A stretch of 46,429 bases of DNA from an uncultured Bacilli bacterium (GCA_910587065.1 CAJUMA010000009.1:1-46429), one strand, 5' to 3'; counted from the first letter of the stretch, positions 9,107 through 17,298 are shown. Numbers and translations are program-made. The notes: a model not told the origin generated them from the letters alone.

Positions 9107-9367
9107 ATTATATCTCTCCTTTAAATACCAAATATTATATCATAAGCATTAATTTTCACATATAAATTTTTGAAAGAAATTAAATATTTTTTATTACGTT
9201 TTTTATTAACTGTCGGAGACTAATTTTATGGGTTTTAGGGATATTCTCTAACAAGAAAATGGGTGTGTAGACACCATGCTTGATAGTTTAAAATACCATA
9301 TCTATATATGTAGTTTTGGTTATGAAAAAATTACATTAAAGATTTTATTATTTTATCATAAAATCAA

Positions 9368-9396
9368 TTTACTAAAATATAAAAAAATGATATAAT
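9368..9396 (+). promoter_or_regulatory. Promoter of the AbiEi-Fic-MazG operon
   Basis: TTTACT (9368-9373), 17-base spacer, TATAAT (9391-9396) with TG one base upstream. The start point would fall near 9403, giving a leader of about 20 bases. The 260 bases between this and the 4-TM gene hold only an imperfect hairpin near 9264-9282 and nothing else I can name. Confidence 0.7.
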
Positions 9397-9423
9397 TTTG
9401 ATATGAAAGTAAATGGTGATTTC

Positions 9424-10005
9424 ATGAATTATGAAGATAAAATTAAGGAGTTCTTAAAAAATAATCACGGATATATTTCAACATCAGAATTATTAGGGTT
9501 AGGCGTTAACAAACCGATGATAAAAAAATATGTTGATAATGGTTTAATTAGAAAAGTATCGCATGGTTTATATATAGGCAGTAACTTATTATCAGATGAT
9601 GAATACATTTTTCAAAGAAGATACCCTGAAGCAATATTTTCTTATAATACCGCATTATACTTTCTAAATTTATCCAATAGAGCACCTCATAAAATAGAAA
9701 TAACTTTAAGTAATAAAAAAAGAATTTACTGTGATTATGAAGTACATTATGTTTCTGATAAATATTATGATATTGGTATTATAGAAATAGAAAGTATATT
9801 TGGAAATCCAATCAAGGTTTATAATGCTGAACGTTCAATATGTGATATGTTACGAAATGGGGAATTTGAACTTGAATTACAAAATACTATTCTGAGAAAT
9901 TATTTTAGAAGCAAAGAAAAAGATCTTGATAAACTTTTAGAATATGCAAAAATATTTAAGATTTATGATAAAGTTAATACTTTGGTTGAATACGAAATGG
10001 GTTAG
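9424..10005 (+). CDS. AbiEi-like winged-helix antitoxin
   Basis: A 193-residue protein of the type IV AbiEi antitoxin kind. Residues 1-50 form a winged helix (EDKIKEFLKNNHGYISTSELL, then GLIRKVSHGLYIG). The body has the family-typical FSYNTALYFLNLSNRAPHKIEITL and KVYNAERSICDMLR segments. AbiEi proteins repress their own operon and usually pair with an AbiEii nucleotidyltransferase; here the next gene is instead a Fic protein. GGTGAT precedes the ATG at 9424 by five bases; an earlier in-frame ATG at 9403 coincides with the predicted transcription start. The stop codon overlaps the ribosome site of fic, so the genes are coupled. Confidence 0.75.
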   Translation: MNYEDKIKEFLKNNHGYISTSELLGLGVNKPMIKKYVDNGLIRKVSHGLYIGSNLLSDDEYIFQRRYPEAIFSYNTALYFLNLSNRAPHKIEITLSNKKRIYCDYEVHYVSDKYYDIGIIEIESIFGNPIKVYNAERSICDMLRNGEFELELQNTILRNYFRSKEKDLDKLLEYAKIFKIYDKVNTLVEYEMG

Positions 10006-10016
10006 GAGGTTTAGAA

Positions 10017-10853
10017 ATGAGTGAAAAAGAATTAGATTCAAGTAATGTCGAATATACTGAAGAAATTAAGCCAGAGGGCTATATTAAACAATTACAATGG
10101 GATATGGCTATAGGACTTCAAGAAGTTGATAATTTAAAACCTTCTAAATATTTAGAAAAACTTTTACAGGAAAATATCAATGGTAATTTGACTATTGAAC
10201 AAGTAAAAAATGAGTTAAAAGAATACTATATTGAAAAAGAGCAAAAACAAGATATTAATCATAATGAATTAGAATGTGACTTTGTTTCAACAAGAATTGT
10301 TGAATTGTTGAGTACTGATAATTTTGAATTATCAGTAGATTATTTGAAATATGTTCATAAGTATTTATTTCAAGATGTTTATGAATTTGCAGGAGAATTC
10401 AGAAATATAGATTTTTCTAAACATGAGAAGATTCTTAATAATGATTCTGTAACTTATGGTGATTGTAAAACATTAAGAGAATCATTAGAATATGATATAT
10501 CACTAGAAAAAGAAAAGAATTATAAGGAAATGAGTATAGTTGAAATAATTAGTAATATAACTAAGTTTTCATCTAGTATATGGCAAGTTCATCCTTTTAG
10601 GGAAGGTAATACTAGAACTACAGCACTATTTATTGAAAAGTATTTAATTAGTCTTGAATACAAAGTAGATAACACTTTATTTAAAGATAAGTCAGTATAT
10701 TTTAGAAATGCATTAGTTAGAAGTAATTATTTTAATAATTATTTGAATATAAAAGAAGATAGTAGTTATTTAATTAAATTTTATGAGAATTTGTTATTAG
10801 GAAAAAATAATAACTTACATTCAGAAGATTTAATTGTTAAAGAGTTGTTTTAG
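10017..10853 (+). CDS. Fic-domain AMPylase-like toxin with fused VbhA-like helix domain
   Basis: A 278-residue Fic protein. The complete catalytic motif HPFREGNTR is at residues 192-200 (His192), and the upstream Fic-fold segment HKYLFQDVYEFAGEFRNI is at about 114-131. Residues 30-71 resemble the VbhA antitoxin domain (LKPSKYLEKLLQENINGN, then an amphipathic helix). The inhibitory motif [S/T]xxxE[G/N] is altered to LQEVDN, with Asp38-Asn39 in place of Glu-Gly/Asn, so autoinhibition may be weakened or lost. Fic enzymes transfer AMP or other nucleotides onto Ser/Thr/Tyr of targets. AGGAGG overlaps the antitoxin stop. The stop of this gene overlaps the ribosome site of the next gene. Confidence 0.85.
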   Translation: MSEKELDSSNVEYTEEIKPEGYIKQLQWDMAIGLQEVDNLKPSKYLEKLLQENINGNLTIEQVKNELKEYYIEKEQKQDINHNELECDFVSTRIVELLSTDNFELSVDYLKYVHKYLFQDVYEFAGEFRNIDFSKHEKILNNDSVTYGDCKTLRESLEYDISLEKEKNYKEMSIVEIISNITKFSSSIWQVHPFREGNTRTTALFIEKYLISLEYKVDNTLFKDKSVYFRNALVRSNYFNNYLNIKEDSSYLIKFYENLLLGKNNNLHSEDLIVKELF

Positions 10854-10866
10854 GAGGTTATGCATT

Positions 10867-11181
10867 ATGAATGAATTAACAAAAAAGATAATTGAATTTA
10901 ATGAAGAACGAGATTGGGATCAATTTCATTCTCCTGAAAATCTTGCTAAATCTATATCTATTGAAGCTGGTGAATTGCTTGAGTGTTTTCAATGGAATTC
11001 AAATTATGATATAGAGGATGTTAAGTCAGAACTTGCTGACATTATTAATTATAGTTTATTACTTGCAGATAAAATAGGGGTTAATCCAAAGCAAATAGTT
11101 TTAGATAAATTGGAGGTAACAAGGGAAAAATATCCAGTTAACAAATCTAAAGGTGTAAGCACTAAGTATAATAAGTTATAG
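10867..11181 (+). CDS. MazG-like nucleotide pyrophosphohydrolase
   Basis: A 104-residue all-alpha NTP pyrophosphohydrolase of the MazG/RS21-C6 type. It has the metal-binding helices SISIEAGELLECFQW and DVKSELADIINYSLLLA, that is ExxE followed by ExxD. Such enzymes hydrolyse dNTPs or NTPs to NMP and PPi; in defence loci they may deplete nucleotides or clear modified ones. AGGAGG at the fic stop lies nine bases before the ATG at 10867; an upstream in-frame start at 10834 would overlap fic. It is third in the operon with the AbiEi-like and Fic genes, which suggests a functional link that is not established. Confidence 0.8.
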   Translation: MNELTKKIIEFNEERDWDQFHSPENLAKSISIEAGELLECFQWNSNYDIEDVKSELADIINYSLLLADKIGVNPKQIVLDKLEVTREKYPVNKSKGVSTKYNKL

Positions 11182-11194
11182 TAGAAAGTGAGAT

Positions 11195-11496
11195 ATGATT
11201 CAGAAAGTTATTAGTGCCCAACAAGAAGTTTTAAATATGCAAGAAGAAATACAAAAGTTAAGAGAAGAAAATAGAAAATAAAAGATTTAAATGCTATAAG
11301 TAAAAAGATTGTAAGATATAGAAATATAAATGTAATAACATTAAAAGATGACATTCAAAAAATTATATCTTGCTCAAATTGTTGGGATAATGATAAAAAG
11401 ATAATTCAGTTAATGAAAGCAGGTGACAGCTATAAATGTCCAACTTGTAAATCACGAGGCTATTTATCTTGGTCACCAGATAAAATAAACAAATAG
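11195..11496 (+). pseudogene. Small coiled-coil / zinc-ribbon protein, frameshifted
   Basis: The first frame (11195-11281) encodes 28 residues, MIQKVISAQQEVLNMQEEIQ and onward, predicted coiled coil, and stops in an A-rich run. In another frame the sequence continues directly (KDLNAISKKIVRYRN) into CSNC at about 11372 and CPTC at about 11440, an apparent zinc ribbon ending at the TAG 11494-11496. The second part has no start codon, and the two parts join naturally at about 11275-11285, so I read this as one gene with a frameshift (mutation, sequencing error or slippage in the A run). The stop overlaps the ribosome site of the nuclease-helicase gene. Confidence 0.5.
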
Positions 11497-11508
11497 GAGT
11501 TGTAAAAA

Positions 11509-13401
11509 ATGTTAGTGTATGAAGGAATAAAATCTAGTTTTATTGATGATGTTAATTTAAATAAAATAGTTGGTAAAATATACGATAAATATAAACAATT
11601 TTTTGGTAGAACAGGTGAATCTCAATTAAATTCGTGGAAAAATTCTATGCAGTATATGAGGGGAGTATTAGATGATAAAGAGATACCTGATAATGCTGGT
11701 GTTGCTATTGAATTTAATATACCGACGACTTCGAAAAGAATAGATTTTATATTATCTGGTAGAGATAATAATAGAAGAGATTCTGTTATTATAATCGAAT
11801 TAAAGCAATGGGAAACCTGTAATGCAGTAGAAGGAAAAGATGGAATAGTATCTACTTTTACTGGTGGTGGAATAAGGGAAGTTGCCCATCCATCTTATCA
11901 AGCTATGAGTTATGCTAATTTAATTAAAGATTTTAATGAAACTGTGCAATTAGATGATATAGGACTATATCCATGTGCTTTTTTACACAATTATGATTTA
12001 AGAGATAATGACCCTATTTGTAGTAGTCAATATCAAGAATATATTAAGGAAGCCCCAATGTTTGGAACTAATGATTTTGAAAAACTTAGAAATTTTATTA
12101 AAAGATATATTATTGAAGGCGATAATAGAGAATTATTGTATAAGATAGAAAACGGTAGAATTAGACCTTCTAAAAGATTGCAAGATTCTTTATCAAAAAT
12201 GTTACAGGGAAATAAAGAATTTAACATGATAGATGAACAAAAAGTAATATATGAAGATGCTATTAGGATGGCAATTGATACTGTTGCGAGTAATGATAAA
12301 AATGTATTAATTGTTCAGGGAGGTCCTGGAACAGGTAAGTCAGTTCTTGCAATTAATTTATTGGTTGAGCTAACAAAAAGAAATATGACTAGCTTTTATA
12401 TAACTAAAAATGCTGCTCCAAGAGCAGTATTTAGAGATAAATTAAAAGGATCATTTAAAATGACATATATTAATAATTTATTTCAAGGCTCTGGACAATT
12501 TATTAATGCGGAAACAAATGAAGTAGATGTTTTGATAGTAGATGAAGCACATAGATTAAATGCTAAATCTGGGATGTTTCAAAATTTAGGAGAAAATCAA
12601 ATAAAAGAAATAATTAATGCTTCTAATTTTTCAGTGTTCTTTATAGATGAAGATCAAAAAGTAACTTTAAAGGACATTGGCTCAATAGATGAAATAAAAA
12701 GATTTGCTAATGAATTAGGTGCAGGTATAAGAATAGTAGAATTAGAAAGCCAATTTAGATGTAATGTTTCGGATGGATATTTATCTTGGTTAGATAATTT
12801 ACTCGAAATAAGAAAAACAGCTAATTTTGATGATATGGATTTTGATTATGATTTTAGAATATTAGATGATCCTAATGAACTTAGAAGACTAATAGAAGAA
12901 AAAAACAAAGAAAATAATAAATCAAGAATGGTAGCTGGTTATTGTTGGAATTGGATTAGTGATGGCAAGAATAATAGCGATATTCATGATATTGTGATAT
13001 CTGAATATAACTTTGAAATGAGTTGGAATTTAGGTAATTCTCAAACATGGGCAATCGATCCAATGTCTGTAAATGAAATTGGATGTATTCATACATGTCA
13101 AGGTCTAGAATTTGATTATGTAGGAGTTATCATTGGAGATGATATAAGATATGAAAATGGACATATAGTAACAGATTACTCAAAAAGAGCTAAAACAGAT
13201 CAATCATTAAAAGGTATTAATAAAATAGCAAAAGAAGATGGAATAAATGAAGCATATAATGTAGCAGATTCTATAATTAAAAATACATATAGAACCTTAA
13301 TGACAAGAGGTATGAAAGGCTGCTATGTTTATTGTACCGACAAAAAATTAGAGATATATTTAAAAAATAAAGTTGGAGGAAAATATAATGAAAATATATA
13401 A
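11509..13401 (+). CDS. PD-(D/E)XK nuclease fused to DUF2075 helicase
   Basis: A 630-residue protein. The N-terminal 230 residues carry a PD-(D/E)XK-type motif: acidic residues in AIEFN, RIDF (Asp79) and IIIELKQW (Glu97, Lys99). A superfamily 1 type ATPase of the DUF2075 family follows: Walker A GGPGTGKS at 271-278, Walker B LIVDEAHRLN, an arginine-containing ESQFRC segment, and a C-terminal CQGLEFDYVGVIIGDD/YRTLMTRGMKGCYVY module typical of UvrD/DUF2075 helicases. Such fusions are common in phage-defence loci. AGGAG lies nine bases before the ATG. Its end overlaps the methyltransferase start by 14 bp, so the two are translationally coupled. Confidence 0.85.
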   Translation: MLVYEGIKSSFIDDVNLNKIVGKIYDKYKQFFGRTGESQLNSWKNSMQYMRGVLDDKEIPDNAGVAIEFNIPTTSKRIDFILSGRDNNRRDSVIIIELKQWETCNAVEGKDGIVSTFTGGGIREVAHPSYQAMSYANLIKDFNETVQLDDIGLYPCAFLHNYDLRDNDPICSSQYQEYIKEAPMFGTNDFEKLRNFIKRYIIEGDNRELLYKIENGRIRPSKRLQDSLSKMLQGNKEFNMIDEQKVIYEDAIRMAIDTVASNDKNVLIVQGGPGTGKSVLAINLLVELTKRNMTSFYITKNAAPRAVFRDKLKGSFKMTYINNLFQGSGQFINAETNEVDVLIVDEAHRLNAKSGMFQNLGENQIKEIINASNFSVFFIDEDQKVTLKDIGSIDEIKRFANELGAGIRIVELESQFRCNVSDGYLSWLDNLLEIRKTANFDDMDFDYDFRILDDPNELRRLIEEKNKENNKSRMVAGYCWNWISDGKNNSDIHDIVISEYNFEMSWNLGNSQTWAIDPMSVNEIGCIHTCQGLEFDYVGVIIGDDIRYENGHIVTDYSKRAKTDQSLKGINKIAKEDGINEAYNVADSIIKNTYRTLMTRGMKGCYVYCTDKKLEIYLKNKVGGKYNENI

Positions 13402-14284
13402 ACAATATGGACAAAAAAAAGATATAGTTTTATATAATGGCAATTGTTTAAATCTTCTAAGGAAAATCCCTGATGAATCAGTTGATATTATAATTACTTC
13501 ACCTCCTTATTGTATGAAAAAGGCTTATGAAAATCCAGCAGATGATATTAATACGTTTAAAGAGGTTCATAAATCTATTTTTCAAGAAATATACAGAATA
13601 CTAAAACCAGGAGGAAGTATATGTTGGCAAGTTGGTTATCATGTGAATGATACACAAACTTTTCCGTTAGATTATATTGTTTATGAAATTTTTACACAAA
13701 ATAATGATAAATTAAAATTTCCTTTAATTTTAAGAAACCGAATAATATGGACTTTTGGGCATGGATTGAATAGTACAAAAAGATTTAGTGGTAGACATGA
13801 GACAATATTATGGTTTACTAAAGGAAATAATTATGAATTTGATTTAGATAGTGTAAGAGTACCTCAAAAATATCCTGGTAAACGGGCTTATAAAGGGCCA
13901 AATAAAGGAAAAATAAGTGGGAATCCTTTAGGGAAAAACCCTTCTGATATTTGGGATATCCCTAATGTTAAAGCTCAACATATAGAGAAAACAAAACATC
14001 CTTGTCAATTTCCAGTAGCACTTCCCCAAAGGCTCATAAAAGCACTAACAAAAGAAGGAGACACTGTTTTAGATCCTTTTATGGGCTCAGGAACTACTGG
14101 TGTTGCCGCAATATTAGAAAAAAGAAAATTTATAGGGGCAGAAATAATGGATGATTATTACGATATTTCTGTCAAAAGAGTAAAAGAGGCAGTGAATGGT
14201 ACGGCAAAAGTTCGAGATGACGTTCCTGCAATGGAACCAGATATAAATTCATCTGTGGCAAGAATCCCAGATGAATGGAGGTAA
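13388..14284 (+). CDS. DNA methyltransferase, beta class (SPPY; m4C or m6A)
   Basis: A 298-residue solitary DNA amino-methyltransferase. The catalytic motif IV TSPPY is at residues 37-41, preceding the SAM-binding motif I DPFMGSGTTG in the C-terminal part, which is the beta-class order. SPPY occurs in many N4-cytosine and some N6-adenine enzymes; the target site is unknown. The start at 13388 has GGAGG eight bases upstream; an earlier TTG at 13373 lies within that ribosome site. It overlaps the nuclease-helicase gene, and the DGQHR gene starts 4 bp downstream. There is no classical restriction endonuclease gene beside it, so neighbouring proteins would have to supply any cleavage. Confidence 0.88.
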   Translation: MKIYKQYGQKKDIVLYNGNCLNLLRKIPDESVDIIITSPPYCMKKAYENPADDINTFKEVHKSIFQEIYRILKPGGSICWQVGYHVNDTQTFPLDYIVYEIFTQNNDKLKFPLILRNRIIWTFGHGLNSTKRFSGRHETILWFTKGNNYEFDLDSVRVPQKYPGKRAYKGPNKGKISGNPLGKNPSDIWDIPNVKAQHIEKTKHPCQFPVALPQRLIKALTKEGDTVLDPFMGSGTTGVAAILEKRKFIGAEIMDDYYDISVKRVKEAVNGTAKVRDDVPAMEPDINSSVARIPDEWR

Positions 14285-14288
14285 TTAA

Positions 14289-16022
14289 ATGAAAAAAAGA
14301 AAAGTAAAAAAAGTATTAACTGAAGAGCAAAAAGAAGAACAAAAAAGAAAAATACGTGATAGAGCATTTAAACGCAGGATTAAAAATATTTTTTTGAATT
14401 CTGGATTTACTTATTTAAAGTCTGGTGATAAAGAATTTTCTATTGGTGGAAGAAAAGTTGAATTAGATTCTATATATTTGTATGAAAATATTCTAATAAT
14501 TTGTGAAGATACGGGTTCAACCTCTCATATCAAAGATCATATACGAAAAAAACATGAAGCTTTTACAGCAATAGAAAGAAATGTAGATGACTTATTTAAA
14601 TGGTTAATAGATACTTTCTCTGAATATAAATCTGAATTTGAAAAATATGAAAACGAAAAATACATCTTGTTCTTTTTATACTTTTCTCAGGCAGAACTAC
14701 CATTAACCGATGAAGAAAAAAAATTATATCCATTAATTAAATTTGTAGAGCCAGCAACATTAAATTATTTTTATAAAATATCACAATGTATTAAGTTATC
14801 ATCTAAATATGAAATTTTCAAGTTCCTTGGAATAGAAAAACGTGAAATTGGTAATGCAACTAATCAATCATTGACGACACAGTTTGAGGCGCCAATTATT
14901 TATCCAAAGGAAATGACAGGTATAAAAAATGGAGTAAGAGTCGTATCATTTATGATGTCTGCTGAAGCTCTGCTATCGATGTCATACGTTATGCGAAAAG
15001 ATAATTGGGAAGAATCGATGTGGTTATATCAAAGATTGATAGATTTTCAAAAAATAAAAAGAATACGTTATTTTATTGCAGAAAAAGGTCAAAGTTTTTA
15101 TAATAATATCATAGTTGCGTTACCTGATGATGTATCGTTTAGATCAATATCAGGGAAATCTGTTAGTATAAAAGATATAGGAAATTTTGAATCTTGTAAA
15201 TTAGAAATTCCAGATAAAATGAATAGTATTTGTGTAATCGATGGTCAACACAGAATCTATGCACATTATGAAGGAGATTCAAAAGATAAGTATGAAGAAA
15301 AAATCAAGCCTCTTCGAAAAAAATTACATTTATTGGTAACAGGCCTTATTTTTCCTGAGGAAATGACAGAAGCAGATAGAATAAAAATGCAAAGTGAAAT
15401 TTTTTTAGATATTAATTCAAATGCAAAACCAGTACAACCTGATGTTTTACTTCATATAGAAATGTTAAAAAATCCACTTTCTGATGTTGGATTGGCAAGG
15501 CGTGTAATCGAAAAGTTAAATGGAATGTCAAGTTTTTTAAATATGTTTGAGTTTTCAACATTAGATAATGGGAAGATAAAAATTGCATCGATAATAAAAT
15601 TTGCATTAAGATATTTAGTTACAATAACTCCTCAAGAGGGAAAAAGTAGTTTATATGAATATTGGAGTGGCGATAAAATTAAATTAAAAAATGGAGATCA
15701 AGAAGAATATGAAAAATATATAGAATATTGTGCAAGTAATTTAAATTTATACTTTTCTGCTTTAAAAAAGAATTATAATGATGAATGGAATCCAAAAGAA
15801 AATAAGTTGCTTTCTGTGATTTCTTTGAATGGTTTTATAATTGCTTATAATAGGCAATTGAATCAAAATGGACTTAAAAATTTTGAATTTTATGATAATT
15901 GTTTTAAAAAGTTGAAAGTAGATTTCTCTAATGAAAAATTTAAATATACATCTAGTCAATATAGGAAGTTTTCTGACGAAATATTAAATAGTGCCTTTGA
16001 CATTGATACAGAAACTAATTAG
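14289..16022 (+). CDS. DGQHR-domain protein (DndB-like) with nuclease-like N-terminus
   Basis: A 577-residue protein. The DGQHR motif (IDGQHRIYAHY, about residues 318-328) defines the family that includes DndB of phosphorothioate systems; it resembles the DG-H-R motif of ParB/sulfiredoxin-type domains. The N-terminal 30 residues are very basic. Residues 50-90 (KVELDSIYLYENILIICEDTG, HIKDHIRKK) look like a PD-(D/E)XK core with the usual Lys replaced. Known DGQHR proteins bind DNA or regulate DNA modification genes. It starts 4 bp after the methyltransferase stop, with GGAGG overlapping that end. It converges with a small gene on the other strand, overlapping it by 8 bp. Confidence 0.8.
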   Translation: MKKRKVKKVLTEEQKEEQKRKIRDRAFKRRIKNIFLNSGFTYLKSGDKEFSIGGRKVELDSIYLYENILIICEDTGSTSHIKDHIRKKHEAFTAIERNVDDLFKWLIDTFSEYKSEFEKYENEKYILFFLYFSQAELPLTDEEKKLYPLIKFVEPATLNYFYKISQCIKLSSKYEIFKFLGIEKREIGNATNQSLTTQFEAPIIYPKEMTGIKNGVRVVSFMMSAEALLSMSYVMRKDNWEESMWLYQRLIDFQKIKRIRYFIAEKGQSFYNNIIVALPDDVSFRSISGKSVSIKDIGNFESCKLEIPDKMNSICVIDGQHRIYAHYEGDSKDKYEEKIKPLRKKLHLLVTGLIFPEEMTEADRIKMQSEIFLDINSNAKPVQPDVLLHIEMLKNPLSDVGLARRVIEKLNGMSSFLNMFEFSTLDNGKIKIASIIKFALRYLVTITPQEGKSSLYEYWSGDKIKLKNGDQEEYEKYIEYCASNLNLYFSALKKNYNDEWNPKENKLLSVISLNGFIIAYNRQLNQNGLKNFEFYDNCFKKLKVDFSNEKFKYTSSQYRKFSDEILNSAFDIDTETN

Positions 16023-16260
16023 TATTTATATTAATTCTAATTATGTCAGTAACAGAAACTTGTTGAAGTATAATACCTAATTCTTTTTCTATTTGATTAA
16101 TAAAATATTCACATGTTTCATCACTTGTTTTGAACTCTAAATTTTTCTCAGTTATTTTTTTAGCATATGTTTTAAGGTTAAGTATCACATTATCATTGAT
16201 TTCATCTCTATTGAATACATATATTGTGCCATTTATAGTTAAAATAAAAATTTTTTGCAT
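16015..16260 (-). CDS. Small hypothetical protein convergent to the DGQHR gene
   Basis: An 81-residue protein with alternating hydrophobic strands at the start (MQKIFILTINGTIYVF), an acidic/basic helical middle and IIRININTN at the end. No family is recognised. I chose the ATG at 16260 (GAGAG about ten bases upstream); 15 further in-frame codons upstream are possible. It overlaps the end of the DGQHR gene by 8 bp tail to tail. It may be an accessory or immunity gene of the methyltransferase operon, but that is only a guess from position. Confidence 0.5.
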   Translation of the reverse strand: MQKIFILTINGTIYVFNRDEINDNVILNLKTYAKKITEKNLEFKTSDETCEYFINQIEKELGIILQQVSVTDIIRININTN

Positions 16261-16314
16261 AATTATCACACTCTCTTTAATATTATTATGCTTTTTTAAC
16301 CACAAATTATTCTT

Positions 16315-16343
16315 TTGTAATATAATGATATTTGTGTTATAAT
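16315..16343 (+). promoter_or_regulatory. Strong promoter of the replication-initiator leader
   Basis: TTGTAA (16315-16320), 17-base spacer, TATAAT (16338-16343) with an extended TG. Transcription should begin near 16350, just before GGGTACTTAGG. Confidence 0.75.
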
Positions 16344-16349
16344 TACATC

Positions 16350-16527
16350 AGGGTACTTAGGAAAGTACTTTATGAAGTATACATAGAAGTATTTTAAGTT
16401 CTTATAAGAACTGCTACATATTTATCCAATAGAACATTGGAAATATTCCTTTGTTTTTGCTGTGGACTTAAATATGTTCAGTTCTTTTTTCGTGTTCCTA
16501 AAAGACTGGTAAAGGAAGGAGGATAAA
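16350..16527 (+). ncRNA. Structured leader RNA, possible attenuator
   Basis: About 180 bases of leader separate the promoter from the first start codon. Hairpins: GTACTT/AAGTAC (16352-16367), the 16-base perfect palindrome AGTTCTTATAAGAACT (about 16397-16412), and CCAAT/ATTGG (about 16426-16440). AAGAACTG at the palindrome's 3' side can instead pair with CAGTTCT at about 16479, which is followed by T6. This is the pattern of alternative antiterminator/terminator pairing. The leader ends in AAGGAGG. The regulatory role is inferred; no riboswitch class is recognised. Confidence 0.45.
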
Positions 16528-17073
16528 ATGGAACAACTAAAAAGATAATCTTATATCAAACTTAATATGGAAAGAGATATAGATACTTTTATTAGTTTAG
16601 TTATACCAACAAGTTTATTAGGAGATAGTAGATTAACATTTTTAGAAAGATTGTTATTAATTGACATTTTGTCACTGTGTAAGAAAAGAGGTTATTGTTG
16701 GGCTACAAATGAATATTTTAAGAATTTATTTAATGTTAGTAAGCAAACAATATCAAAAAGTATAAGTAGTTTATCGAAGTATGGTTATATTGTTTTAGAA
16801 TATGATAGGACAGAAAAGAATAATTCTAAAAGAGTTATTAGATTATCAGAGGTATTAAAGAATCAGATATTAGGTATTAAAAATAATTTTAATACTGGTG
16901 TTCAAGAAAACTTTAAGCAATATAATAAAAATTATATTAAAAGAAATAATATAGGACCTATTATTTCAAAAGATATTGATGATGTTGAATTATGGAATGG
17001 TAAAAGATGTGAATCTGAACCAATGAGTGAAGAGGAACAAAAAGAGTTAAAAGATTGGTTAAGTAGTTTTTGA
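16528..17073 (+). pseudogene. Helix-turn-helix replication-initiator-like protein with in-frame TAA
   Basis: The strong site AAGGAGG drives an ATG at 16528 (MEQLKR), but a TAA at 16546-16548 follows; the same frame then continues as SYIKLN into MERDIDTFISLVIPTSLLGD. The body (from the ATG at 16567, 168 residues) has a winged helix (WATNEYFKNLFNVSKQTISK, ISSLSKYGYIVLEYDR) like the N-terminal domain of plasmid/ICE replication initiators; the C-terminal part is short. The ATG at 16567 has no ribosome site, so either reinitiation after a six-codon peptide occurs or the gene is broken. It belongs to the decayed small element with the recombinase downstream. Confidence 0.55.
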
Positions 17074-17129
17074 AAAGGAGATGAATACTTAATTGTTTAA
17101 CAAAGTCATAAACTATAAAGAGGTGACTT

Positions 17130-17222
17130 ATGTTTAATATAACTGAAACTTTTAAAAAAGATTCTCCTAATTTAACTTTGTTGATAACTAATTATATAAA
17201 AAGTGTGATTAATAATGAGTAA
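17130..17222 (+). CDS. 30-residue protein upstream of recombinase
   Basis: A short protein, MFNITETFKKDSPNLTLLIT and onward, with GAGGTG five bases before its ATG. Small proteins of this kind precede large serine recombinase genes in many integrative elements of Bacillota; the intact second element has a comparable gene at 22477. Its function is unknown, possibly a recombination accessory factor. Confidence 0.4.
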   Translation: MFNITETFKKDSPNLTLLITNYIKSVINNE

Positions 17223-17298
17223 AACAATGGCTGTTTTATGCCCTTTATGTTACAATATAAGTGGCTTTAATCTGTTATACATAGAGAAAGGAGTATAG
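17215..17298 (+). CDS. 27-residue Cys-containing peptide, truncated KTR-like
   Basis: MSKTMAVLCPLCYNISGFNL and onward. The VLCPLC start resembles the cysteine-rich KTR proteins of conjugative elements, but the KTR segment and the second CxxC pair are absent. It overlaps the preceding small gene by 8 bp and its stop abuts the recombinase ATG, with AAAGGAG just before. Probably a remnant. Confidence 0.35.
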   Translation: MSKTMAVLCPLCYNISGFNLLYIEKGV

